64,000 nt of DNA from Todiramphus chloris collaris (Eukaryota; Chordata; Aves; Coraciiformes; Alcedinidae): the NCBI GenBank assembly GCA_025345505.1, contig JANVCC010000071.1, positions 4,144,045-4,208,044 on the forward strand, in the 5' to 3' direction. A model generated the notes under the pieces. The model had not been told where the DNA came from. It saw only the letters and a list, made by a program, of their open reading frames with translations, and did not search any database. The position numbers and the translations under genes were made by a program. Positions 30,690-41,951 of this stretch are shown here, piece after piece. Position 1 is the stretch's first letter. Each line of letters opens with the position of its first letter.

Positions 30690-31080
30690 TGACAGCAGGC
30701 AGGGAGAGGGACAGGGACATCAGGGAGAGGGGACAGGCAGGGGTGGAAATAGGCAGGTATGGGATGAGGCAAGGGACGGGAATGAAGCAGGGAGCGGGGT
30801 TGAAGGAAAATGGGAAATGAGGCAGAGACGGGGACAAGGCAGGGACGGGGATGAAGCCGGGACGGGGATGAAGCAGGGATGGGGACGAGGTAAGGATGGG
30901 GATGAAGCAGGGATGGGGACAGTCAGGGATGGGGATGAGGCAGGGACAAGGATGAAGCAGGGATGGGGGTGAGGGAAAAAATCGACAAGGATGGGGACAA
31001 GGCAGGGAAGAGGACAAAGCAGGGATGTAGATGAAGTAAAACAGGAACGGAGGCAGGAACAGGGGATGAAGCTGGGACAA
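30690..31080 (+). repeat. Minisatellite, about 18-24 bp units (GGGATGAAGCAGGGATGG)
   Basis: Around 390 bp of imperfect tandem units built from GGGATG, GAAGCAG and GGGACAAGG. The longest tandem array in the window. Confidence 0.92.
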
Positions 31081-31704
31081 GTCAGGATCCTGCCGATCTC
31101 CAGCCAGACCGAGCAGCTGCCCTGGGCTCAGTGGGACCTGGCAGTGGGTCCCTGTAGGACTGGACTGCCGGGCCCACCCGTACCCATCACACAGCCCTGT
31201 CCGAGGGAAACACGTTCACTCACTCAAACCCACCCCCCTCCTACCAAACTCTGCCACTGTCCTGGGCGTAAAGCTACCTGCAGGGCAGATGCCACCCCAA
31301 GAGCCAGCCTGGCTGGGGTGCGAGGCTGTGGCACTCCTTTCCCTGTGCCCTCCTCTCTCCTGCAGCAGTAATTGCTGCTGTATTTATCCAAACTAGGAGG
31401 GGGTGGCAGAGAAAGACTTCGAAGAGTAATTTTCCGGGAATTCTCCTCGGTGTAATTGTCTTGATAATAAATCCAGGCGCTTAGCCTGTGTATGAATTGC
31501 TTTTTACCATTTTCATTTATTATTGAACACAGTGGGGAGAAGGGGAAACGCAACAGGGCTCTTTCTTGTGAGAGAGAAGGGGCAAAGGGGCTGAGGAGAT
31601 GATTTCTCTGCAGATCCGGGAAACCTGGATGTGTTCATCATCCTGCTTTCTTGGTTGGTTTTTTTTCCTCCCCTTAATACTTAGCCCATTTCCCCAGCCC
31701 CCAC

Positions 31705-31709
31705 TTTTT

Positions 31710-31740
<31 letters not shown>

Positions 31741-31742
31741 GG
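31705..31742 (+). repeat. T15-G23 homopolymer junction
   Basis: T-run at 31705-31719 directly followed by a G-run at 31720-31742. Confidence 0.95.
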
Positions 31743-32574
31743 TGTATTGAAAACTAATTAAATAACCCGTTAGCTAACACGTTAAATTAAGATCCACTCT
31801 TGGATTTAATGATGTCTCCGGAAGAATTGACAGAAATGTGAAGATAGACTGTCAATAGATTCCTTCCCCTGGTTATACCATATAAATGTGATTATAACAG
31901 ATCACAAAGAAGGGTGTCCTGACACAGCACCCACACTGGGATGAAGCCATTGGGGCACCCTGTGGGTCTCTGGAGACAAACATCTCCTGAAGTGGATGCT
32001 GAATGGGGTGATGGATGGCAGGACAATGCTGCTGCTCCCCAGGGTGTTCCGTGGAGGACTGGGGATGAGAAACATAATTCAGGTTGGTGAAGACCCTGGA
32101 AAAGGCTCGTGTCTCTGGGGAAGGGGGAAGCACCCCTTGGCTGATGTCCCCAACTGTCCCCTGCAGCCTCTGTGTTGCAGTACTGAGCGCTACTGGCCAG
32201 ACCTTCTCCTTGGAGCGGTCCAGGGCAGCCTTGTGCTATGCAGATGGATGTAAAACCCGAGCCGTCGCTTTGTCCTGGCTCCAGCAGTGCAAACAGTGGC
32301 TGGTACACACCCATCGCTTTGTGCTTAAGCTCTCAGGTAAAGGTTACCTTAGCATCCAGGCTGAAAAAAATCAATGGCTGATACAGCATGAGACTCAGAA
32401 AGACAACATACATCTATCACTTAGGGATTCGATGGGCTTAGAATAGTCTTGTCAACAAATGATTGTTTAAACAGAATATCTCAACTGTTTATGGCACCCT
32501 TAATCCATACATCTAAGCACCACTGTAACATGTCGTGAGCATGGATTGCTCTGTAGAAACCTCTGTTGTTAAGT

Positions 32575-32690
32575 CTGCAGCTGCAGAACACTTAAGCATG
32601 TGCTTAAGTCTCTTAGACTTCAAATTAATCATGTACTTAAGTGTTTTGCTTGACTAGGCCTGGCCTAAGAACAGGGAAATACCTGTCATT
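32575..32690 (+). mobile_element. Decayed ancient amniote interspersed repeat
   Basis: ACACTTAAGCATGTGCTTAA, then CATGTACTTAAGTGTTTTGC and ACTAGGCCTGGCCT, resembles an old repeat seen in reptiles and birds (TTAAGTGCTTTGCTGAAT-type end). I cannot name the family. Confidence 0.35.
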
Positions 32691-35600
32691 AGGTTAATGG
32701 ATGAAGATTTTGTTTCCTGCCCTTCATTTATGTAGCATATAAAGGGCTAAATGGACACGTGTGCTCTGGACTGATCTATCCAGCCAGTGCACAAACAGAC
32801 CCAGTGACACCTGGCTGTGGAGGGTATTTTGTCACTCTTCCTTCTCCTCTGGGCGCTAGCATCCTTGACGTGGCATTTCAGGGTGGCTTTGGGCCAGCAG
32901 AGCCGGTGGTGGTGGGTGAAAAATCCCTTGGGATTTGTGAGTTAAACAATGCAAAGGGAAGGAGGAGAGGAGCAGAAGGAAAGGTCTTCCAAAAATGATG
33001 CAGGAAAGAGTGAAGAGTAAAAAGAGGCTGGAAAAGCACAGCAGACTTAGAGCAACATCTACAGTGTTCATGGGGACGTGAGCAGGAAAAGCAAGGTGCC
33101 AGCTCCAACCAGCCTAGAGACTTCCTTCTGGTGGAGACCTTCTAGTGGAGACTTGCAGCCCTTGCAGACCCCTAGCACAGCGCAGCTTCACAATGCAGAC
33201 CCATGGGTCCACCTCAGCAGGTGCTGGCTGGAGTCTGGTGTCCCCCTGGTCCCTGCATGGGTGGCTTGGCCATGACCTGGGGAGCAAATCCCATCATTAT
33301 CATCCCCTTCTTGTTGCCTTCCCAGGCTGGCCGAGGTCTCTTGGGTGGGTGACATCTCTTGCTGTGGGTTCTGCTCTCAACAGTTGTCTCATGTTAATAA
33401 TCCAAGAAATTGAAGTGTGTTGGGAAGAGGGAGCTTCTGTTTCCTCCCCCAAATATCTGCAGCTTCAGAGTGAAATTGAAAAAAGGCTTTCAGGTCCCTG
33501 GGGGCTTGCAAGGGGACAGAAGCTTATGAAAACATGACCTGCAGAACAGAACCGTGAGAAAGAAGAGAGAGTGAAAGAAATAAAGGAACATTAAAGCACG
33601 TATCAATATTTCTCCTCAAAACGTAGAATACATTTTCTTTTCTGAGAAATTAATAACCTCACTTTGTCAATGGACTCTCCCTCCCCACCTCCCCTCCCTC
33701 CCGCTCGCCTCCCGTCCCCTTCCTCCCTCTCCTTGCCTGCAAAAAAAGTTCAAAGGAAAAAAAAGGAAGAAAAAAAAAAAAAAAAAAAAGCCAGTTAATC
33801 CTCAGCAATTCCAGACTTGAGCTTTTTAACAGCCTCTCAGGGTTCATCTCCCAGCCGCGCAGTCTCTGCAGACAAGGGGAACTCCCTCCGGTTCAGCTGT
33901 GCCGTGCGTCCAGGCAGACCAAAGGGTATGGCCCGAATTCCCTGGGGACGTTGTCCCTCCCTAACCTCGGGGCAGTCTTAAGGAGGTTGTGGGGAGAGAT
34001 GGGGTAATTGCCAAACTGATCTGGGGTCTCACTCCGTGTGCTCTGCCAGGACTCACCTGGATGCCTGTGAGGGTGAAGCGCAGGGGTGCATGGGTTGCTG
34101 AAGCTGATTTAGAAAGCCAAGGAGACAGTTCAGTGATGCACCCCCCTCCCCCCCCGAGTAGTTTTGCTGGAGGAGACTGGGGTAAGTCCTTCCTGAGACT
34201 CTACCTCCCTCTTTTCCTGACAAATCCATGCCCCAAGCAGGTGTCTGGACCCAGGAAGAGTCTCACAACCCCAGCGTGAAACCTGGCCTGACTGGAGACA
34301 GTGACTGAGCCCTTTCTTGTGGGACCTTCCTTCATGCTCCCTGAGCAGCCAGCAGAGACGCTGTCAAGAATCCCTGTTCCAGCATGTGCTTAACTTTGTC
34401 TGGTTATGAGGTACCCTTGATGGTGCCTGGAAAACTGGGGGAAGCTGGAGCAGGGATGGCCGCAGTCCTACCCCCTGTGGGGACAGCATGAGGGACTTGA
34501 GCTGGTGATAAAACCCATTCCCCATTGCTCTGGCATTCAGTGGCTCTTGAAAGTAGAGCCTTCAGAGACTGATGGATTTGGTGCAGGAGAGCAGGGGGGT
34601 ACCCCCCTTCCAGGATGCTGTGGCTCAGGATCAAACCCAAAGTTTTCTGTGGTGGTGAAGACCAGGAATATTTTCCCAAGATGCTGCTCAGCTCTTGGGG
34701 CCAGTGTAGAGCTTGTCAAATATTGAGCAGGCACGTCAATGTTTCAAGCTCTAAGTGAAAGCAAAAATCAGTTAATGGTCTTCCTGAGCTGTCCTCTTAG
34801 TGTGGGGAGTCCTCGCAGAACCTGGGGCGGACGATTTGCGAGGGGATGATGTGCGGCTTAGTAAAGTGATCATTCAGCAACCATGAGCATGTGTAGAAAA
34901 CCAAATATCTGCAAAATCCCAGTGGGAAGAGGGAAAGAGCTGCCCCGATTCGAGGAAGTGCTGCTATTCATCAGAGCCCATAAGTACCCGCTTAAAGCCC
35001 CCAGGGAGTTTGAAAAAGGGTTTGGGGACCTGACAGGAGGTGGGTTCCTCCCTCTGTGAGAATTTATGTAAATTCTAATTTCTTAAATTATGAAAGAAAA
35101 AAAAAAGAAAGAAATTGAAAATAAATAATCAAACCCATTACAGACAGTGTCAATCAAAGCAGGTGGTTTTGACAAGCTTTAAAGTTGCAGCTAAATCTAA
35201 GCTTGGGCAGTTTTTCAAGTTTCCTTTTAGTGTAAATTAATTATGATTTAAAAACAAAGCTAAAATTACATGGGGCTGGAAGAGGAAAATGGTTATTTTG
35301 GAAAATGCTGAAATGGGACAAGTAGATGACTCCCAGTCTTTCACGTCGCCAATGTAATTGTTGAGAAGGGAGATTTAATGAAGCATCTGGTTCCTTTGAG
35401 AAAAGGATTTGTTTTGATGAAGTGACTTTTTTTTCTGGTTTTTCATAACTTTTGGAGTATCTCTGATCTCTGCTCGATGGGGAAGGGCTTCAGATGCTCC
35501 TGGGAATGGAGCCCTACACCGACTGGGCTCTCAAGCTGTTGTCCCTCTCCTCCAAGGTTTGCGTCTTGCCTTCCTCCAGATGAAAAATTAGTGTAGGACA

Positions 35601-35984
35601 GGGAAAAAAAAATCAACGAGACAATTGCAGAGGAGGAGAAAATTGTAGCAGCAGAGTCAGAACAACCCTGCATGGCAAAGGACTTGGCTCCTTTCATCAT
35701 TCAGTGTCAGGTTGGGGCCCACAGCTGAAGTTCAACCTTACCTGTGTGTGAAGTCTGAGCTGGAGCTCATGATCGCACCTGCCTTGGGCTTGAGATGTGT
35801 TCATCTCTTCTAGCTGAGGTGAAACTGCTGGGATCTTTACACTGAGAGAATAATGTATCTTTAAAGATAATAACATACCTTTAAAACAGGATAATAATAT
35901 ACATGTCCTCTGATGCTTCTTCCTTTGGCTGATGGATGAAAGGTCAGGTGACGGTCCGTCAACCTGCACACAGTATCTGGAGGG

Positions 35985-36110
35985 TCAGATCTAAGACCCA
36001 TCTAGCCTGGTGTCTTGTCTCCGTTGGTGAGCCATAGTCTACTCAGATCCAATGCAGGTACTTGTTGACCCACCTTTCCATCAGGAATGTGTTGATGAGC
36101 TTCTCCACTG
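35985..36110 (-). mobile_element. Probable decayed CR1-related fragment
   Basis: CCCATCTAGCCTGGTGTCTT followed by GTCTCCGTTGGTGAGCC resembles the old CR1-type phrase GGGCCATCTAGCCCAGTATC common in sauropsids. Heavily diverged. Confidence 0.35.
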
Positions 36111-36736
36111 ACCTTGAACTGTCATGATGGAGAGCCCCTGAGTCACATGTTGAACCCAAAATTGAAGCAAAGAGGTGACCCATAGAACACCTGGCCCAGA
36201 GATAATATGGACGTACCAGTGTGGGGGATCCTGAGATGAATGGCAGTCAAACAAGCTGTGCTGAGGGCTGAGTGTTGGGATCAGAGGTCCATCCTTGCTG
36301 AGCAAGCACTGCTCTCATGTTTTCTGTCTGGGGAACATCTTTGCACGTGAATTAACTCTTGTAGCAGCTAATAAAAGTGTTTGGCTTTGATGACCCTGGA
36401 GAGATGTGCCTTTTCCTGGCTTTTGTTGGAGCTGACCTGCACTTGTGGAAATGAGACCACTTTTCATAGGTGTCTCACAGGGAAACTGTCCACTTGTGAG
36501 CACTTGTAGTCTAGTATTAACCCCTCTGTCCTTTGGCCGTGTGAAGATTATCACAAAGTAAGGGTTGTAAAACTCTTGTACTATGGGATTTAGATATGAC
36601 ACCATCCAAGAACCATAGTAAAAGGCATCTTTAGAACACATACACGAGATGCATGGATCTACAGTGGGATGGGGATCAATATCTGTGCAGTAAATACTCT
36701 GTAGATCACCTGGGGAACAACCTCCCCAGCCTTGAT

Positions 36737-36808
36737 CTTCCTCTGATGGTTGGACTCAATGATCTTGAAGGTGTTTTCCAACCAAAACATTTCTGTGATT
36801 CTGTGATG
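36737..36808 (+). mobile_element. CR1 LINE, solo 3' end, plus strand
   Basis: GGTTGGACTCAATGATCTTG, AAGGTGTTTTCCAACC and TTCTGTGATTCTGTGATGG form the diagnostic CR1 terminus with its octamer-like tail. Only about 70 bp remain. Confidence 0.9.
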
Positions 36809-37559
36809 GAAGAGGAGCAAAGCCCAGGCACCACATTTACGATGAGCTGTTGGAAGCTGTAAAGATGACGTTGTTGGGGAGGCCACAGGAATGAGAGCTC
36901 CAAGGCTTTTGTGGCAGCGAGATTTGCCTAATGAATGGCTCTTTGGAGAGGAGGGATGGATCTTGTCCACACACAAAATTGCAAGCCAAAATTGGTCTTG
37001 TGTAGACACTCTTAAATCATTTTAAAGCAGGTTGGTATTGGTTTGTATAATTCGATTCCTTTACCAAAGCGAAGCGAAATCGATGCAAATGGGGTTTACA
37101 TTGATTTCAGTACATCCGCACAAAGGTTTTGCCCCAGTTTAATGAAATCAGTTTAAAAACACACCTTTAGCTAAACTGGCATAACTTTGTGTGCAGCCAA
37201 GGTGAGAGAGAGAGAGAGAGAGAAGGCAAGAAGGCAGCGAGATCTACCCTAAAAATAAGCGAGGGAGAAGTGTTTATGAAGTACATGTGCAGGCAGCGAA
37301 GCCCTGCTCGAGCAGGCTGCGGTGGCACAAAGTGATAAGGAATGGGTCAATATAGTTTTCTCAAAGATTTTTTTTCTTTTTTTTTTTTTTTTTTTTTAAA
37401 GAAAGGTTAAATGTGAGGTGATATCGATTTCCCTTTTCTCCCTGTCCCTCCTCTCACCACCCCCCCGGCCCCTTCCCCTCCTCCCTGCCCTTTCCCCACC
37501 TCCCCACGGCCCGGAGCCATCCTTGGAGGAAGAATTGCAGCCCAAAGTGGCCAAGTGAC
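36809..37559. other. Intergenic, no gene recognised
   Basis: AT-rich block near 37020-37200 containing CGAAATCGATGCAAATGG (octamer ATGCAAAT at 37083-37090), a (GA)n run at 37204-37223 and a T-run at about 37365-37398. Confidence 0.45.
37204..37223 (+). repeat. (GA)n microsatellite
   Basis: About 10 GA units. Confidence 0.9.
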
Positions 37560-37665
37560 CAGGGAGGACCACGGCACCCGGCCGTGGCGCTGACCAATGG
37601 CTGCCCAAAGGAGCCCCCGTTGCTTAGCAACTCGCTGCGGAGAGAGAGGCAGAGAGCGCAAAAAG
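37560..37665 (+). promoter_or_regulatory. Candidate RFX-type promoter: CCAAT box plus X-box palindrome
   Basis: CCAAT at 37594-37598 lies 20 bp before a perfect X-box palindrome GTTGCTTAGCAAC at 37619-37631. An ATG in good Kozak context (AAAAAGATGG) starts 35 bp after the X-box. X-boxes bound by RFX factors, often with NF-Y (CCAAT), drive ciliary and some neural and endocrine genes. Both elements are non-CR1, single-copy sequence. Whether transcription starts here is unknown. Confidence 0.4.
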
Positions 37666-37782
37666 ATGGATTTTCAGATTGCAGCAGCCAAGCAGATCAA
37701 TTCTGCAACATGGGCTACAGTGGCCAAGCGGAATCTCTCTTGCTCCCAGCAGGTATTGATCCAGCCATGCTATAGGCATTGA
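37666..37782 (+). CDS. Possible short ORF or first coding exon downstream of the X-box
   Basis: The ATG at 37666 opens a 38-codon frame starting MDFQIAAAKQINSATWATVA and ending in TGA at 37780-37782. Alternatively it is a 29-codon exon ending at 37752 before CAG|GTATTG, a weak donor (phase 0). I do not recognise the product and found no clear downstream exon. The case rests on its position after a CCAAT and X-box pair and its strong Kozak context. It could equally be a chance ORF in an enhancer. Confidence 0.15.
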   Translation: MDFQIAAAKQINSATWATVAKRNLSCSQQVLIQPCYRH

Positions 37783-38825
37783 ATGAGCTCTAATAAGTCC
37801 TGAGTAAACAGGAACAAGGACTTAAGTGATAGCCCAACAGTCAAACATCAACTCCCTTTGTCTTCTTCTTCCTCTTCTTTTTTTTTTTTTTTTTTTTTTT
37901 TTTAATTGCTGAAGGGTTTGCAAGAAAAGGACAATAAACTTTATTGATAGAAAAATAAAGAGTCAGAATATCACTTCGTTTGCAGCCTGGGAGAGTTTGG
38001 AGGTGAAAAGTCACTGCCTCAAAAATCCAGCTTGGCTTTTTTGGAGTCATGACCCATGGACACATGTGGTGAACGTGGCTTCCATCTTCCCTGAGCTTCC
38101 TTGGGCATGTCCAAGACTCAATGACAAGGTCCTTCAAAGTGAGTTTTGTTAGGGACAGGCTCATGACGGGGGTGCGTGTGTCCAGAGATGCTCGTTTGAA
38201 ACAGACATGGAGGCGAGCACGGTCGGGAGTTTGGACTCAGGTGATGAGTCCTCTCAAGATCTCCAGTAGAGGAAAGGGGAGATTTAACCTCCTTGCAGAG
38301 AAAGCCTTCACCAAGGGGCTGAGAGCAGGACAATTCCCATTTTGTAGATGTTAGGGCAGGCATCAAAACTGGGGCTGAATGCTGCAGAGCCTGAAGGACA
38401 CGACCAGAGCTGCAGGATGATCAGGAGGAGGAAGGGAGAGGACTTGGCCTTGGTTGTGAGAAATGCTTTGTTTGCTGCAGGGAGATGACAAGACTGAGAG
38501 CAGAACCGGGCAAGGAGGAGTCTGGACTGATCCAGGACTCTGATGTCAGAGAAAGGGACACAGGGTGGCATCTAGGGGGACATAGTCAAGCTTGAAGGAC
38601 CTGATTTTGTGGGAAGTGTGTGGCTGAGACTAAGGAATAGCTCAAATAAGCTCAACTGGCAAAGACTTGACTTGGTGGTTCCCAGCCTCCCAACTGGAGC
38701 CAGGCTTGTTCTTCTGTGCTTGAGGTTTTCCATCTGCCCTCTACCCAGGGGCTGCAGCCACCAGCCCATTGCAGGCCAAGAGCCTGGGAAACAAACCCTT
38801 TATGGCCATGTCAAAACCCACTGCA

Positions 38826-38872
38826 CTGTCCCTGCCCCTGTCCCTGCCCCTGTCCCTGGCTCTGTCCCTGTC
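38826..38872 (+). repeat. (CTGTCCCTGCCC)n 12-mer repeat
   Basis: About four imperfect copies of a 12-base unit. Confidence 0.85.
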
Positions 38873-39550
38873 TCCTGCGTGTGGTTGTTTTCCTCCCTGG
38901 TCCATCCCCATGCCTCCTCCTGCAGCATCTCCATCCCTTCTTCCTTTCCCACCCTTCCCTTCCCTGCAGCGAGGAGCTCCAAGCACTCAGGACCCTCCGG
39001 CTATTGCTCCCTGTGTTCCAGCTCACCTGTTCTCTCCTCAATTTCCTAAACGTCCTAAATTGTCCTTCTACCTCCAGCTCCATGCATGGTGAAGCCTCTG
39101 GCCACTGCCATCACCCAGCCGAATAATTGCTGCAGTCAGTGGAGTTAAACTGCTGGCAGGAAGGAGACGGATCCCATCCAGAGGGCTGGATGCTGCTCCA
39201 TCTTGCATCACTGGCAATTCCCAAGCAACACCAACCAACTAACCGGAGCTGCTCCAGATTTATGCCCGTGTAACTGAGATCACAGGCCAGGTCTGCCTCC
39301 AGCAATAAAGGGAGTGGGGAAATGAGAGCTCTTTGCTCGCACTCCGAGTCCTCTCAGCCCACATTTCAGCAGCCTTCATCACAACAGGGCCGATAATGAA
39401 TTGATCTGATGCTAAGGTGCTTGGCTCCCATGCTCAGCCGAGCTCTCTGCTGCAGTTTAGCACCGGTTAAATCAAGGGAGTCCTTGAAATCTCCAACGTG
39501 ATCCACGGCGAGAGGGAGCAAAAGGGAGACGGGCACCTCTCCGTGCAGGC

Positions 39551-39606
39551 TCACGAGCGCGCGGGTGCGCGTGCGCGTGCTTGTGAGCGCGCACACGTGC
39601 GTGTCT
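39551..39606. repeat. Alternating purine-pyrimidine tract (GC/GT), Z-DNA prone
   Basis: Runs such as GCGCGGGTGCGCGTGCGCGT and GAGCGCGCACACGTGCGTGT. Sequence of this kind readily adopts Z-form under supercoiling. Confidence 0.7.
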
Positions 39607-40113
39607 CCATCCCTGGGGAGGCAGGAGAGGGAGAAAACAGACAAACGCTGGCCCAGCCTCAAAGATATTTCCCGTTTTCCAAGAAGAGAGAAGATGTAGT
39701 CTCTTTTTCTGAAGGTTTCTGCATTTCAAAGTAATATCAGAAGGGCTTGAAGCTTAATCTTCGTTACCCAGGAGGCTGCAGGAATCAGGCAAAAGGAGGA
39801 AAAAAATCGAATCAATACGGCAGTATGAATTTATTCCCAGGGGGGTCTGAGGCACCAATATTTTCTCTCCCCTCTGTTAAAGAGATAGCAACAGCCCGAT
39901 GCAGAGGCCCCTCACGTGTTCGTCACCGGAGTTCCACCCCAGCAGTGGGCATGGTGACATGGGGACAAAAATCGTGGGAGGTTAAATGGCATCGCTTGGA
40001 GGGCTGGAAGGAAAACTCTCAGTCGTAGCAAATGACTCCTTTTATTTTCCAGTGACTTCCTGCGTATCTCTTGGCTCTGCATGACGTTGGTGGCCAGGGA
40101 TGCAGGGAGAGGG

Positions 40114-40161
40114 GCAGGGATGGCTCGAGGAAGAGGAGCAGGGATGGCTCGAGGAAGAGGA
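40114..40161 (+). repeat. Exact 24-bp tandem duplication
   Basis: Two identical 24-bp copies beginning GCAGGGATGGCTCGAGG, at 40114-40137 and 40138-40161. Confidence 0.95.
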
Positions 40162-41045
40162 GCTGGAACTCGGAGCAGGTTCCAGGGTTGCTGAGCTAGA
40201 GCTGTGGAAGGATTGAAATACCTGCAATCCTTCTGGTGCCAGAATTCACCTCAGCTGGGTACCCTGTAGCTGAGCCTCAGCTCCCTTTGTGAGGGATTGA
40301 TAACTGCAGAAGGGACTCATCCTGACCACAGGTCCAGGCTGAAGGCAGTGGGGATGCAGGGTTCTGGGGAGATCCTGGACAAGTTTAACATTAAACTGTT
40401 CACTCTGAGGAGCCCACCCTGGGGAGAAGTCCCCAGGGCCCCCAACCAGCATCCAGGGCCAAGCATGGGAGTCTCCAACTGCTCAGTCTCATGTCCTGCC
40501 CACCAGAGCCAGGTCCTTGGGCCTGTTATCCAGCCCCAGACACTCCAGGAGACAAAACCAGAAACACAGCGGTTCATCTACACACCAAAACCAGCTGAAG
40601 CTTCACTTCATCACCCACTGGCAGGAGCACAAAGGTCCCAGTGTCCCACAGGACACAGGTCCTTTCTCCCAGCATAAGCAAAGATGGACTGTGTGCACGG
40701 CTGGAGGTGGAGGAGGAGACCAGTGTGGTTCCAGCTCTCGCCTTGCTCCTCTGCTGCAAGTAATTAATTGTCCTTCAGCAACGACATGAGGGGATGTTGA
40801 CTCTCCAGGGCCAGCCTGACTCCACAGTCCCTGCTGGTGGGCTTCTCCTCAAGCTCTGGCTTTGGCCAAGGTCTCTTGGGGAGGAGCAGCACAGAGAGAC
40901 CAAGAACTTCTGGTGAAACTTTTCTTCCCCACCTGGAAAAAGCTACTTCTGCAGGCACAGGAAAGGGTTGCTTCCATCCCTCCACGCTGCCAGAGTTGGG
41001 TCAGCATCTCTTTGTTCATACTGGGAGAAAACGCCTCTCCTTTTC

Positions 41046-41316
41046 ACTCATGGAATCATTTATGTTAGAAAAGACCTTTAAGATCATCGAACCAAACCAC
41101 TCCCCCAGCACTGCCAGGGCACCACTGACCCCTGCCCCTCAGCACCACAGCTCCACGGCTTGGAAACCCCTCCAGGGATCACAGGGACTCCATCTCTGCC
41201 CTAGGCAGCCTGGGACAGCCCTGGACAACCCTGGAGGGGAAGAAATTGTTCCCAATATCCATCCTAAACTTCCCCTGGGGCAACTTAAGGCTATTCCCTC
41301 TTGCCCTTCCACCCAA
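41046..41316 (-). mobile_element. CR1 LINE, 3' fragment, minus strand
   Basis: Reverse complement of a CR1 3' end: GGAATCATTTATGTTAGAAA, AGACCTTTAAGATCATCGAA, CACAGCTCCACGGCTTGGAA, ACCCCTCCAGGGATC and CCCCTGGGGCAACTTAAGGC. It belongs to the same subfamily as the copies at 10436 and 47036. Confidence 0.92.
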
Positions 41317-41920
41317 AGCTCAGGCTTTTCCTTCACAAGACAAATTTAGAGCAGCCTGAGGGGTTGTATCAGCATCATGTTAAATCCAGGGAAGCACCAA
41401 ACCGGGCACAGCTGGAGGAGCTGCAGCTTGGAGCTAAGCTGTGTTTGCTGAGTTTTGGGGAGGGCAGCAGGGCCAGGGGCTGTGTGGGGCTGGGACATCA
41501 GGCAAACCAGATCAGGGGGGGGGGTATTTATGGCCTCTTGCCGCACAGCTCTAACCAGAGCTATCAGCTTCCCACCACAATGCTCCCAATCGTTGGGAAT
41601 TTAAAACAAAATGTAAAACAAGGAATAATGGTAACAAAAAAGGCTTAATTAATTGAGGTAAATTGCATCACAATAGTGATTTCTCAGTAACACGGCTAAG
41701 TGCCCCATTATTCTGATTTCCGTCAGTATTCATGGATACTGAATAAATCACAGGCCCTCCACTTACAGCCTGCTGCAGAGGGGCAGGGGGATAGGGGTCC
41801 TGCCATCTCCTCTGTCTATATGTCGATAACCCCAGCACTTCCCGAGTGTCCGCCTTAAATGGCAGCCAGAAAAATTACCGTCAAAATAAATTAATTGTCC
41901 ATCTCTCTTTTTTCTTTTTT

Positions 41921-41951
<31 letters not shown>

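Larger units (their letters stand above)
31081..36736. other. Upstream intergenic DNA, no gene recognised
   Basis: Mostly single-copy. AT-rich candidate elements at 31375-31545, 31743-31905 and 35050-35440, an A-run at 33770-33789, and two decayed repeats (32575-32690, 35985-36110). No coding exon was recognised. Confidence 0.5.
37783..41045. other. Intergenic, no gene recognised
   Basis: T-run at 37878-37903, TTATTGATAG at 37941-37950, short tandem repeats at 38826-38872 and 40114-40161, and the alternating GC/GT tract at 39551-39606. AATCAATA at 39810-39817 lies in an A-rich patch. No coding exon was recognised. Confidence 0.5.

Noticed and set aside
30271-30972. 233-codon plus-strand ORF
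   Set aside because: The C-terminal half is the minisatellite read as Gly/Asp/Met repeats.
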